64,000 nucleotides of DNA from Cricetomys ansorgei (GCA_026225945.1 JAMJFZ010001869.1:1-64000), one strand, 5' to 3'; counted from the stretch's first letter, positions 1-9,432 are shown. Made by a program: numbers and translations. Notes: generated by a model not told the origin, from the letters alone.

Positions 1-134
1 ACGTCCCCCGGAGGGCCATCGCTGTCCCCCAGCCCCGTGGCCTCCCGGCTGCCGTTGGCGCCGTCGGCGGGCAGGGGCCACCACTGGCTGGAGTTGCTGG
101 TTGAAGCATCCTGGGAGCCTCGAGGGAAACTCAT
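1..134 (-). CDS. Avpr1a: Arginine-vasopressin receptor V1a, N-terminal 44 codons (partial, runs off left edge)
   Basis: Reading the minus strand from the ATG at 134-132 gives a protein starting [10 protein letters not shown], then [30 protein letters not shown] and PPGD, with a split codon at the edge (44 codons plus 2 bases). Rat and mouse V1a receptors begin MSFPRGSQD and share an N-glycosylated NSS, the WWPL motif, a second N-x-S sequon, a GLG(E/D) stretch and PxGDV just before the first membrane helix, so the match is specific. V1a is a seven-helix Gq/11-coupled plasma-membrane receptor for vasopressin; this part is its extracellular tail, with sequons at N14 and N27. No membrane segment is inside the window. 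The start has A at -3 (cacagcATGA), a good Kozak context. The body of exon 1 and the later exon lie left of the window. The central residues differ from the mouse and rat sequences I remember, consistent with a different rodent family. Confidence 0.93.
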   Translation of the reverse strand, partial: MSFPRGSQDASTSNSSQWWPLPADGANGSREATGLGDSDGPPGD

Positions 135-640
135 GCTGTGGGCGCAGCGCCTTGGATGGCCCTGCCCCGCGTGGGCTGCCTCCTTCCCCAAGGACCCGCG
201 TCTTGGGCTCCACGTCCCGTCCTTCCTTCCCTCGCTCCCGGCTGCGCAATCGGAGCGCTTTCAGGTGGGTGGGATGTTCTCGCGCTGCCCCCACTCCGTT
301 GCTCCAAGGCAGGGGAGCGGCTGGAGCCTCCTACACCGGTGCTCCCCGTGCAGTCTTTGGCTGTGTCGGGACGCGCTCCCTCTCGTCCTAGTGGCTGGAG
401 ACTGTCCCCGCTCCTCTCCCTTCCCCTCCCCTCTTCTCTCCTCCCCTCCGAATCCTTCGTGATTTGTCCTTTCCACTTCTCGGCTGCAGGGGTGGAGCTG
501 AGACTCCCGGATTCCTCTGCAGAGCCAGGCGCTTTCCCGGGCCCCGAACTTCCCGGGGCTCCTCTGGGTTTCCCCAGCCTCCTTCAGGAGCCAATTTCGA
601 GCAACGCTGAATGTCAACAGGTGCAGGAAACGCGAACTTA
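135..640 (-). promoter_or_regulatory. Avpr1a: Avpr1a 5' UTR and CpG-rich core promoter region
   Basis: This stretch is visibly richer in G, C and CpG than anything to its right and lies immediately upstream of the Avpr1a start codon. Rodent Avpr1a is transcribed from sites a few hundred bases upstream of the ATG, so the transcription start is inferred to lie within it. No canonical TATA box is evident close to the ATG. An AT-rich TATA-like string (minus strand ccatataaat, plus 781-790) lies about 650 bases upstream and is probably too far. A purine-rich run on the coding-sense strand is listed separately. Exact start sites cannot be read from sequence. Confidence 0.7.
408..449 (-). promoter_or_regulatory. 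Purine/G-run tract in Avpr1a promoter or 5' UTR
   Basis: The plus strand is an almost pure pyrimidine tract, so the sense strand of Avpr1a has closely spaced runs of three to four G separated by short A-containing loops. Such runs can bind SP/KLF/MAZ-type factors or fold as a G-quadruplex. That is inference from base composition only. It sits about 275-315 bases upstream of the ATG. Confidence 0.45.
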
Positions 641-1099
641 GAGCTGTGTGAGCTCAGTACGCCTGAACTTGGGGTCTGTGAGCCCTTCAGATCCCCTCAT
701 TTCCCGCTCCATGCTTGTCCCGAGGTGTCCACGCAGGCTGAGTTTATTCCATATACACTTTGGAGGTAAAAAGCCGCGTGATTTATATGGATCTCGCTTT
801 CTGGAGACTTGTCACTCTGACTTGTTCCCAGACAGGACAGACGCATTCACTTGTACCCTGCAGTCTCTCTTGCTGGGTGTGCGTAACCTTCCAGGAGACT
901 CCACACGGTCAGTGGGGACCCGTGACTTACGAACGTTCCTACAGAAAGCCGGATTCCCACAGCAGCAAGGTGGCAGGAATTGGAATTCACTAGTCGGTGG
1001 TGGCAGCGTCCTGTTAAAGGACTGAATCCCGCGGACCATTTCCTAGCGCAAAGAAGAGAGAGCTGAGGACCAGTGTCCGCTCTGTCTGCCACTGCCTCC

Positions 1100-1185
1100 A
1101 TCTCTGTCTTTCTGTCTCTGTCTCTTCGTCTGTTTCTCTCTTTTCCTCTTTCTCTCTCCGTGTGTGTCTGTGTGTGTGTCTGTCC
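1100..1185. repeat. Compound CT/GT microsatellite upstream of Avpr1a
   Basis: An imperfect tract of tctctg, tctttctg, ctctttctctctc and then tgtgtgtctgtgtgtgtgtc units, about 86 bases long. On the Avpr1a sense strand it reads as CA/GA-type repeats (gacagacacaca, gagagaaagagg, gacagagacag). It lies about 965-1050 bases upstream of the ATG. This is roughly where voles carry the species-variable Avpr1a microsatellite linked to receptor distribution and social behaviour. The tract here is short. Confidence 0.75.
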
Positions 1186-2260
1186 AAGCTCTTGAGCTAG
1201 GGAGAGGGAAAGAGGCCCTTGGAAGGAAGAGAAGGAAAGTACGAACTAGTCGGCTCATCCCCTACGGTAATGAATTTTGTTCTGGGCAACTGAGTTTAGC
1301 TGTTGAGATTCAGCTACCCTACAAGACTCCATCAGCTGCCTGAAGTCTGGTGTACGGATGTTACCAAGAACAGCAGGGGAGCTGCTTCTCATGAAGGAAC
1401 AAATAGAATCAGGTTCATAGAAGGAGAGGCAAGGACTTGAGTTTCTTAGGCAGAACGTTGGCGTATTGTGGAAATAGTACAAATTTGATTGCTTCTGAAA
1501 AACATTTTCTTTTGTGAAGTGCAATTACAGAACTCAGTGGCTTTTCTTTGGCGCAGTTATTTTTGCTGCATAATTCCATGTATGCATTTAGAACCTCAGG
1601 GCTGTTACGTTAAGAGTGTCGGGGCTTGAAAATATGGAGTCAGTCGAGTTTCTCTATGCTTAGATAAGCCTCGATCTATGCGTCTTGAAATTGGAAATGA
1701 AATGTGTTGTTTCCACTTATGAAGTTAATGGGGAGGATCACGTCATGTGATGTCCCGGTGGAAAAATACTGTGAAGATACAGCTCAATGGTTCATGGGCT
1801 TGTTTTCTTCAAGACAGCCAGGAAAATATCGAAAGTGAAAGGTTTCCAAACCCCTTGTTTGGGCAAAAGAAGAAAACAAAACCTTCAAGCAATTCAATTA
1901 TAGTCACCGTCTCAGAGTGGTGACCTACTCCCCTTTTAAGACAGAAATTGCATGATTAGCATTTTGTATTAGAAATAATGACTCTAGTGTCTACAAAAAT
2001 GGTTCACTAGCCAGAGCCAGGATGCTTTGTAACTCTTGGGCTGACACATTTGAACTTTAGGTTTCCCGGGGAGAGGCAATGGGTGTTCTTAGTCCAAAGA
2101 GATGACATGTGGCTTCTCAGGAAATCCCAAGTGTTAAGCAATTTGAGTCCACAATCAAATGGTGTCCAAGTTTCCAATTCATAAAAGCAACTTGTTAGGT
2201 TGAATCCATGGATACAATTGGAAGATACTATATTATTCAGTAGTAATATTATCAGCTACC
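1186..2260. other. Proximal Avpr1a flank, no recognised repeat
   Basis: Apparently single-copy DNA just beyond the microsatellite, beginning with a purine-rich segment (about 1195-1240). There is no convincing ORF and no repeat that I recognise. A palindrome-like TCACGTCATGTGA at 1738-1750 combines CRE-half and M/E-box-like sequence. Its position makes it a candidate for proximal cis-regulation. Confidence 0.5.
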
Positions 2261-2277
2261 CATACATACATATATAC

Positions 2278-2315
<38 letters not shown>

Positions 2316-2316
2316 A
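2261..2316. repeat. (CATA)n/(TG)n microsatellite
   Basis: A catacatacatatatacaca segment passes directly into about 16 TG dinucleotides (2281-2313). The CA-then-TG order makes a small inverted repeat. It is about 2.15 kb upstream of the Avpr1a ATG. Confidence 0.9.
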
Positions 2317-3140
2317 AATATGTATGAATCTTTTGAGTACCACAGAGCCCATCAGTTAGATTGAAAAGTGTTGCAAATTTCAGAATCAGTTTTTTCACTC
2401 ACATATTTTAAAAACAATGTCATTTTTTTTTCTGGTTTCATATTCAAAAGAAAATAAGACCATTAAAGTGCATGTGACTTGCTCGACCCCTACAGGAGTT
2501 CCCCCAGGAAGATAAAGCCATTGTGGAGTTAGAAGAAGAAAAGAATGTTTTCTGTGGCACCTTGTGCTTTTTCTTCCATCACTCTGAATTTTTTCTTTTT
2601 GTATTAAGACTTTTCTCCCTTAATCTCTGGGGGTTTCAGTTCACTTGTTCTTGGGATGGAAGTGAGATGATGAAAAGGAAAGAATGGGAATTAAAGCGTA
2701 TATACCGTGGGTCATCGCTGTCTTCCATTCGCTGGTGTTCTTCTTTCCATCAGCAATTTCAGATATTTAATTAATAGAAGCAGCTCAGTGTTTTTTCCCC
2801 TTACTAGCTGGGACTTTGTCTTAACCTTTGAGATTCAAATGCTTCAGTCTGTCAAATATTGGTGAGAAATATTCATGCACTTCCTGTAAGGATTATATAA
2901 GTGATGGTCCAAGTTTTGAGCATTTCTTGGGTGTTCAAAATATCCATTCCTCTTTTTCAAATATGCAATCCTCCATATTTTCTGCTATCTTGTTATTGAA
3001 CCTTTTCTTCCAAATTAAAGCAACACACCTCCAAATATTTTATATTCGGTAGAAAGCTTGAATATGTTTTAGTGATTAGAGTCCAATGGCCAAATGCATG
3101 GAAAAGGGCTGAATAGTCACCACATCCTCCAGGAAACCTA
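2317..3140. other. Unrecognised AT-rich flank
   Basis: No repeat, ORF of note or RNA gene recognised. The longest open frames are under 90 codons and show no family resemblance. Confidence 0.4.
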
Positions 3141-3494
3141 TTTTTCTTAGTTTTTTTTTGCTATGGTAAGACACCATGATCAAGACAACTTATAAAAGAA
3201 TGTGTTTAATTAGTTTACAGTTTCAGAGGGTTAGAGTTCATGATGACAGAGCAAAGGCATGGTGCCAGGGACATCTGGAGCAACAGCTGAGAACTCATAT
3301 CTTGATTCACAACTAGGAGGCAGTGAGAGAGAGCATTGGGAATCTAATAATCTTTGAAACCTCAAAGCCTGTCCCCCAGTGACAGTCCAACAAGACTGTG
3401 CCTCCAAATCCTCTCCAAACAGTTCTACCATGTGGGAACCAAGTATTCAAACACAGGAGCCTATGTGGGGGGCATTCTCATTCACACCACCACA
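3141..3494 (-). mobile_element. Rodent MaLR-type solo LTR (MT/ORR1-like), minus orientation
   Basis: The reverse complement starts tgtggtggtgtgaatgagaa and runs through the family landmarks 'cacataggctc', 'actgtttggagaggatt' and 'cactgggggacaggctttg'. It ends with 'ctgaaactgtaaactaatta', the 'tcatggtgtcttaccatagc' segment and 'actaag'. This order is that of rodent MaLR LTRs of the MT/ORR1 group. The exact subfamily is not assigned. Confidence 0.75.
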
Positions 3495-4529
3495 TTACTC
3501 ATGGAAAGGATTTAGAAGTCTCTAAAAATAAAATTAATCAACTTTATCTGTTGATGTTTCCCAAAGGTATTTGACCATAGACTTCCCCCCTTTCATCACC
3601 CCACTGCCTGTCTACCAGTCCTTTTGCTTTCTTTATGAAACATGATGAACATTTCACAGGACAATAGACATAGATGAAGTAACTCAAAGAGACTTGAAGT
3701 CTAGAATGTCCAAGTACCACCACTGAACTGCACTGGATGTCAGGTTTAGGAAATCAGTTGGCATTTAAAAATTATGTCAAAAATTAAAAGCGTTTTAAAA
3801 ATAAAGAAGCACCCAAACGGCTGTGCCTGAGTTTCAGCTCCTAATATATTGATATTTACTTGAATTTTTTACATATTCACATTCAGTGTCTTTGATATTC
3901 TGTCTGGAATTTGATGGCCTTCAAGACTCTTTGCTTCAGGAAGCTGGCCATTTCCAGTGGACCTTTCTTTGTTTTCTTTAGCCCCTTTTATAAGAAAAAA
4001 AAGTGGCGTAAGCTAACAAGGAATTGTGATATGACTTGTGATCTCTTTTAAAAGTTTTTTTTTGGTTTGAATTTTTGCAAAATGAATGAATATTTTCTGT
4101 ATTTACTTCTCATCTTCTTTTTTCAGGTAGACATGGTTAGTTTAGAAGAATACACATTCTATATTTGCTTATGGCCTTCTCTTCCTTTCTCTGTCTGCTA
4201 CCTCACACCATTGCCAGATACTTGCAAATTTTTCTGAAGTCTCTTCTAGGTACCTGCAATACAGAATATGCTGCATTTTACTTTCTATTAGGCCTTTTTA
4301 CAGTATCCCTGAACAATGTAGACATGTTCCTTGAGAGAAGGCTAAATCCACTTCCATAGCTTCAATGTGTATACAAAGGACTATAAGCAACTAAGGAATT
4401 TGGGAAGGTTTGGAGGGAGGAGAAGGGGTAAAGATGTAAGTTATTCCAGCCTAGAAGTCTTTCCTACTCCCAATATTTCAGTATGATTTGCCCCTATAGA
4501 GGAATATTTAATCTTTTAATCTAGCAACA
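3495..4529. other. Unrecognised, largely single-copy
   Basis: No repeat family or coding region recognised. The segment is AT-rich with short poly-A/T runs (for example 3997-4005). Confidence 0.4.
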
Positions 4530-5281
4530 TGACTGCTAAAGCAAAGGATCACATTGAAAGCCTATGTGATTGCTAGAAAGGAATCACGGATCACATCCAA
4601 AGGCCTGTATGAAGGGATCACATTCAGAGGCCAGTGTGATCCAGATGAAATGCTCTGAAGGCAATGGTAGTGACACCTTTAATCTCGAACACTGAGACTG
4701 AATCAGAGTGAAGTCTGAAACTGAGTCAGAGTGAGGACATGTCCAACTCTCAGGATATAAAAGAAGGCTCTCAGCTCACAGTCAGTTCAGAAAGGAGAGT
4801 CAGACAATTCAGGAAGTTCAGATGGAGAGTTCAGTAAGGGAGTTGGAGAGCTGGGAAGAAGAGAGTCAGCTCACAGACAGGAGAAACCAAGAAGAGCAGA
4901 GTCAGCCCAGATTAAGTAGAGAGAAAGCAGAGTCAGAAACAGACAATTTATGATTCACAGTTCAGAGTTCACAGTACAGCTCAGAGTGAAAAGATATACT
5001 TCAGAGGACTGCTCGTCCGAGTGAACCCAGTCAGTAGTAAGTCTTGGAGGTTGAAACATTCTAGGTTTAGGTTTGCAGATTAGATTGTACAGAGGCTGAA
5101 GCCTTCTAGGTCCAGGCTTGCATCTTGAAGATTAGATTGTACAGAGGCTGAAGTCTTTTAGGTCGAGGCTTAAGATGAAGTTGTATTGAGGAGACTAAAA
5201 CCCTCTAGGACCATGGATTGAATTAACAAAGAATAAACTACCTTTTCCTATGAACCCACAGGAATAATAAAAAATATCAAC
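4530..5281 (+). mobile_element. LTR-like element with TATA box and tandem units
   Basis: The block has an LTR-like order. Three spaced copies of a 'ggatcacat...aggcc' motif (starting 4546, 4588 and 4615) come first, then a TATAAAA at 4756-4762. A purine-rich leader full of 'cagagtcag/cacag' strings follows. Next is a roughly 50-bp unit ('agattagattgtacagaggctgaa', starting 5077 and 5129, with decayed copies on both sides). It ends with AATAAA-containing sequence near 5230-5270. It has no coding capacity. I infer a solo LTR of a rodent ERV but cannot name the family. Confidence 0.5.
5046..5215 (+). repeat. Approximately 50-bp tandem unit, about four copies
   Basis: Units share 'gaggctgaagccttctaggtc' type sequence. 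Two central copies are nearly identical and 52 bp apart, and the outer copies are diverged. It lies within the LTR-like element. Confidence 0.75.
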
Positions 5282-5750
5282 ACTTACATCTATACTTACA
5301 TACCTCCAGGATGGTGAGATTTCTGTATATCACTAAATATTCATTTACCCCTTTTTCATAAATAAAACTACGGTTTTCAATGAGCACATAGTTACTCAGT
5401 GCTGGGCAATATTTCCCAAACTCACTTTCTGTGCGTTTTGTTTGGTCATGTGATCAAGCGTAAACCAAAAGCATAGCAGTGGGAGCTTTATAAGCAACTT
5501 TGGTAATTTCCTTGAGGAAAAGCTGTTTATTCCACATTTTCTATTCTTTGTGTTGCTTATTAATAGTTAATTTTAAATAATTCTTATTTTCTCACAATCA
5601 GAACTTTGGATTTATCCAGGAAGTCAAAGAAACTGAGGAGCAACAAGATGGAAAGAATCTCAGTCTCTGAACCAATGTGCTCAAACTTTCCGTGTAGGCC
5701 AATGGAGGCAAGATAACCTTATCTGAATTTCAGCATTTTTAGGTATTTTT
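5282..5750. other. Unrecognised
   Basis: AT-rich and without a recognised repeat or gene. Confidence 0.4.
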
Positions 5751-6175
5751 CTTATAGCCATTTAGACTGTACTCTAATATCGACAGCACTCAAATTTATG
5801 CCTCCAGCCCAAACTTCTATCGGTTTTATGACCTGTATAGTAAATTTCGTACTCAGAATCACTTCTTAGCTTCATCTTCCATGCGGTTCACATCCTGGTC
5901 ATCAAAATAAATTAAGAACAGATACATTCCCTACCACCACCATATCTAGGCTTTCTCTAGCTTTCCCTACCTCAGCAAATGATATCACCATTCACATGGC
6001 ATATTCCAGCTTTAACCACAACCATCTGGCAGTCTCTTTCCTATTTCGCATCCTCAATATGAGTTCAATTGTATTTCTTCGCTCTGTAGCCCTGTCATCT
6101 ACCATTCTCATCATTCATTTTCTTTCTTTTTCCCTGATTGGGATAGCTAGAGTATTGTCAAGCTTATTGATCATC
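5751..6175. repeat. Ancient mammalian repeat-like stretch
   Basis: Phrases such as 'cctccagcccaaacttct' and 'cctcagcaaatg...caccattcac' occur in the order seen in a common old mammalian interspersed repeat. It is decayed and the family is not assigned. Confidence 0.3.
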
Positions 6176-6185
6176 TCAAAGAAGT

Positions 6186-6788
6186 ATGTTATGCATTGCT
6201 GCATCACAAATTTCCACGAACTTACTGATATACAATAGTCTTGCAGCTTGTTTGGATAGGAAGTTTGGGCATTTTACAGCTGGCTTATCTGATCAAGAGC
6301 TTTCCAGGTTTAAGTCAAGTGTAAGCCGATTGGTGTGGGCTAGTGCTCTGATCCCACTGAGGCTTGGAATTCACTTCCAGGTTCACTGGCTGTTGAGGGA
6401 AAATCAAACTTGCTAGTTCCTAGCCAGGGAATGTTCCCAGCACATAGAGGTCATCCTTAGAACCCTGTCAAGTTGCTCCCTCCTTTCCCAAAATGGCATC
6501 CTAGTTCAGGGAGTATAAGAACATATGATGTTACTTCTGACTCCTTTGAAGGCATATTCTGATTTTTTTCAGGCCCACCCAGCATAAGGTCCTCTTTGAT
6601 TAATTCAAAGTTCGCTAGTTTAGGGACCCTAACTAGAGTCCTAAGTACTTTTTTTATGTGACATAAACTATTCAGTGAGGAAGCAGCTATGACAATTTAA
6701 TGTCCTATTCACACTACAAAGAAGGGAGCTATGCAGACAGTGTAGACTAGAGGCTGAATCTTGGGGGCCACTTAAAAATCCTGCATAT
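6186..6788 (-). mobile_element. MLT1-type MaLR LTR, minus orientation
   Basis: The plus strand reads the MLT1 consensus backwards: 'attgctgcatcacaaattt', 'cattttacagctggctta', 'cagggaatgttcccagcac', 'attaattcaaagttcgctag...agggaccctaact' and finally 'ctgaatcttgggggccac'. These landmarks appear in the expected order over about 600 bases, so this is a nearly full-length old LTR. Confidence 0.7.
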
Positions 6789-7024
6789 CCCATGCAGCTT
6801 TGTTATCAAGATCCCTTCCAGAATTTTCCTCTTACTAATTGCTCTTATCTTTTCCCCTCAATGTTTATTGTTCCCATTGTTCTGATGACTTTGGACTATA
6901 TATCCTCTCCACAAGCTGGAAGGTTAGATCAATGATTTGAGGCAGTTCCTTTCCAATATAGGTTTTTATGTTCTAAATTTACTTCTATGCATGTCCTCAG
7001 TGGAGTACATAGATATTACCACAT
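6789..7024. other. Unrecognised
   Basis: No feature seen. Confidence 0.4.
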
Positions 7025-7480
7025 TATACCACCCATCTTGTTTAAAACTACATTTAAAAATTGATTTTTAAGATGTACATATGCTTTCAGATGACTCTCC
7101 TCCATCCCCACCCTCATTTCCCTGCCCCCACCCTCACACCACCATCCCTCATGTCTAGCAGTCCCTTTCCTAGAATCACAACTTTTGATTTTGTTTTTGG
7201 ATCCACTTTTAACCAGAACCATCTGTGTGATCATTGGATTGGAACTACCAGCTGGAGACTTATGGGCTTACCAGTGGGTATACAACCAAAGGCACTCAGT
7301 GCCTGAATCTGTCAGTGGCAAATAATTCAGCAGTGAGGGGTGGAGACCACCCCCCAAATCTCTCCTCCATCCAATTCTGATTGTTGGCAGGCCCATTCCT
7401 GCACAGACCCCATGCAATTGTTTTCAGGCGTGTGAGTTTTCTGTGAGTAATTGAAAAGAATATACATATATTGTAGGTGG
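7025..7480 (-). mobile_element. Rodent L1 3' UTR fragment, minus orientation (tentative)
   Basis: A C-rich segment (about 7100-7150) is followed by 'gtgtgatcattggattggaact' and then 'cctgcacagaccccatgcaa'. These resemble the reversed 3' UTR of rodent L1 elements. There is no ORF2 remnant. The call rests on recalled consensus phrases. Confidence 0.45.
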
Positions 7481-7797
7481 CAGTTCTATAAATGCCAATC
7501 AAGTCAACGTGTTTGACAGACTTGTTCAAATATTCAAGGGTCTCAATGGTTTTCTGTCTCATTATTTTATGAATGATTAATAAAGAGGCCTGGAAATCTA
7601 CTATTACAGTTGTGGTCCTGAGTATTTATAATACCAACAACTTCAGTACATTTTAAAGTCTGTTATTTTTATTATGAATTATTTGGAGCATTTTTATTCG
7701 CAGTGAATTTTCTCATTCTCATTCTCTAATCTCATTCTATAGATTACAACTCTTTCTGATCTTTTTAGGTTTTAAAAAGCAGGTTGTATAGGAAATT
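7481..7797. other. Unrecognised
   Basis: AT-rich spacer with no feature seen. Confidence 0.4.
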
Positions 7798-7961
7798 ATT
7801 TATTTATTTATTTTTGCCTTTTTCGAGACAAGGTTTTTCTCTTTGTAACTCTGGCTGTCCTAGAACTCACTCTGTAGACCAGGCTGGCCTCAAACTCACA
7901 GAGTCTGCCTGCCTCTGCCTCCTGAGTGCTGGGATTAAAGGTGTGCACCACCACCTGACTG
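7798..7961 (-). mobile_element. B1 SINE, minus orientation
   Basis: A (TTTA)n-rich tail is followed by 'cgagacaaggtttttctctt', 'ctctggctgtcctagaactc', 'gtagaccaggctggcctcaa' and 'gtgctgggattaaaggtgtg'. This is a full-length B1 read from its tail. It is among the least diverged SINEs here. Confidence 0.93.
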
Positions 7962-8065
7962 AAAATAATTTTTAATGCAAGTGGAAACTGATCTACTTAT
8001 TTTGTTGCATATGTGAAAACAAATGTACACACTGAGTCTGAAAAGGAAATTAAAGAACAACTTGA

Positions 8066-8240
8066 AGGCCAGCAAGACAGCACAGTGGGTAAAAGTGACT
8101 TCTACCAAGTCTGGTGATCTGATCTATATCTCTAGAATCCACATGGTGGAAAAGAGAGAACAATATTTGTATATTGTCCTCCAATCCCCATATGTATGTC
8201 ATGGCTCCCCGACTCAGACGAATAAACAAATGGAAAAGAT
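8066..8240 (+). mobile_element. B3 SINE
   Basis: The tRNA-like head 'gacagcacagtgggtaaaag' is followed by 'ccacatggtggaaaagagag' and an 'aataaacaaatgg' tail, matching B3 with moderate decay. Confidence 0.75.
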
Positions 8241-8307
8241 GTATTTTGATAAGTGACCCGATTTTGCAGCATGCTGCATTCCAAATTCTAGGAGGAAGGC
8301 TTATTTT

Positions 8308-8430
8308 GAGGTGGGTAGTGTGGTAAATGCCTGCAATACCAGCTCTAGCGAGGCTGGGGAAATAGAATACCAAGTTTGGAGTCTGCCTGGGCTACAGAAT
8401 AAGGCTCTTATCAAAACAAAACAAAACAAT
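8308..8430 (+). mobile_element. Diverged B1-type SINE
   Basis: The '(g)gtgggtagtgtggtaaatgcctgcaatacc' head and 'ctgcctgggctacagaataa' body end in a CAAAA-rich tail. The order fits an old B1 on the plus strand. Confidence 0.65.
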
Positions 8431-8865
8431 CCACATATTTTAAGAGAGAGTGGTTCAATACCACACATCTAAAGAAGATTAAGGACAATTAAAATGTAAA
8501 TGCCCCTTTGATTTAGTGCCAAGTAGATTGCTGGTGATGGATGTGGAAAGCCTTTTTGTGGAAGCTGATAGAGTCCAGCTTGAGCTTTGCCAAAATGTAG
8601 AGGCGAGGGAATGCAGGTGATCAGTACAGTTTTTGTTAGGATTCAGATGTCTTGTGCAAATGTCACCTGGGAGAATGACTAGAACATTGCGGCTCCTCAG
8701 TGAATAGTGGCTGTTGTTGCTTCTCTCTTCACCATGATTTCAGTTAGCAGTTTCCAGCAATTATCATGGGATCAATTGTAGTAAAATTCAGCGTTGGAAA
8801 GTTAACAGTAGAAATAATAGTAATAAAGTGTAGGTAATCCATATTAATCACTGAGGCTTTAGATT
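8431..8865. other. Unrecognised
   Basis: No feature seen. Confidence 0.4.
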
Positions 8866-8998
8866 GCTGGATAAATCTTTTAAGCTCCACAGAACCGTAG
8901 GATAGAAGTAGTCATAGTTCATTGCAGAGATGACTGCTGCACAGATGAGCAAGCTTGCCCCAGACAACACAGAGCTAATCTGAGACTAGGCAGGTGTT
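8866..8998 (-). mobile_element. MIR SINE fragment, minus orientation
   Basis: 'cagatgagcaagcttgcccc' and 'agacaacacagagctaatctgag' correspond to the reversed MIR core (gatgaggaaactg... ttgcccaaggtcacacagcta). Confidence 0.55.
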
Positions 8999-9029
8999 AC
9001 TTGTAGTGGTCACCTGGATTAGAGCACAG

Positions 9030-9135
9030 CAGGAATGTGACTATTTCAAAGTTCTGTGACTTTGGGCAAATCATTTTATTCTATGGTTACTTACCTGCAC
9101 CTCTGTTTGTGGTCAAGCAGGAAAGTTCATGCAAT
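9030..9135 (+). mobile_element. MIR SINE fragment
   Basis: 'tctgtgactttgggcaaatc' followed by 'cttacctgcacctctg' matches the MIR core on the plus strand. Confidence 0.6.
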
Positions 9136-9202
9136 CCTTTATTAAATCCCTAATAAAATTATTTTTATAAGTATCTCAATCATGCCTTATAAATATCTAA
9201 AG

Positions 9203-9424
9203 CAGTGCTTCTAAACCTTCCTAATGATGTGACCCTTTAATTCAGTTCCTCATGTTGTGGTGACCCCTAACCATAAAACTATTCCCGTTGCTACTTCATA
9301 ACTAATTTTACTACTGTTATGAATCATAATGTAAATATCTGATGTGCAGATGATCTTAGGTGACCCCTGTGAAAAGGTCATTCCACCCCTGAAGGGGTTG
9401 TGACCCACAGGGTGAGGACCATCA
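9203..9424 (-). mobile_element. URR1 (hAT-Charlie non-autonomous DNA transposon) with exact target duplication
   Basis: The element begins cagtgcttctaaaccttcct and contains 'cctcatgttgtggtgacccc', 'ttgctacttcataacta' and 'aaatatctgatgtgcagatg'. It ends in an inverted terminal repeat (ggtgaggaccatca). The 8-base string atctaaag flanks both ends (9195-9202 and 9425-9432), the expected hAT target-site duplication. Length is 222 bp. It has no coding capacity. The minus call is relative to the 40,939 copy only; the family's true orientation is arbitrary. Confidence 0.93.
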
Positions 9425-9432
9425 ATCTAAAG

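Noticed and set aside
37..641. Plus-strand open frames across the CpG-rich start
   Set aside because: They are antisense shadows of Avpr1a exon 1 and its 5' flank; the minus-strand frame gives the recognisable receptor.
781..790. TATA-like string on minus strand as the Avpr1a TATA box
   Set aside because: About 650 bases upstream of the ATG, farther than the start sites known from related rodents; could be real only if the 5' UTR is unusually long.
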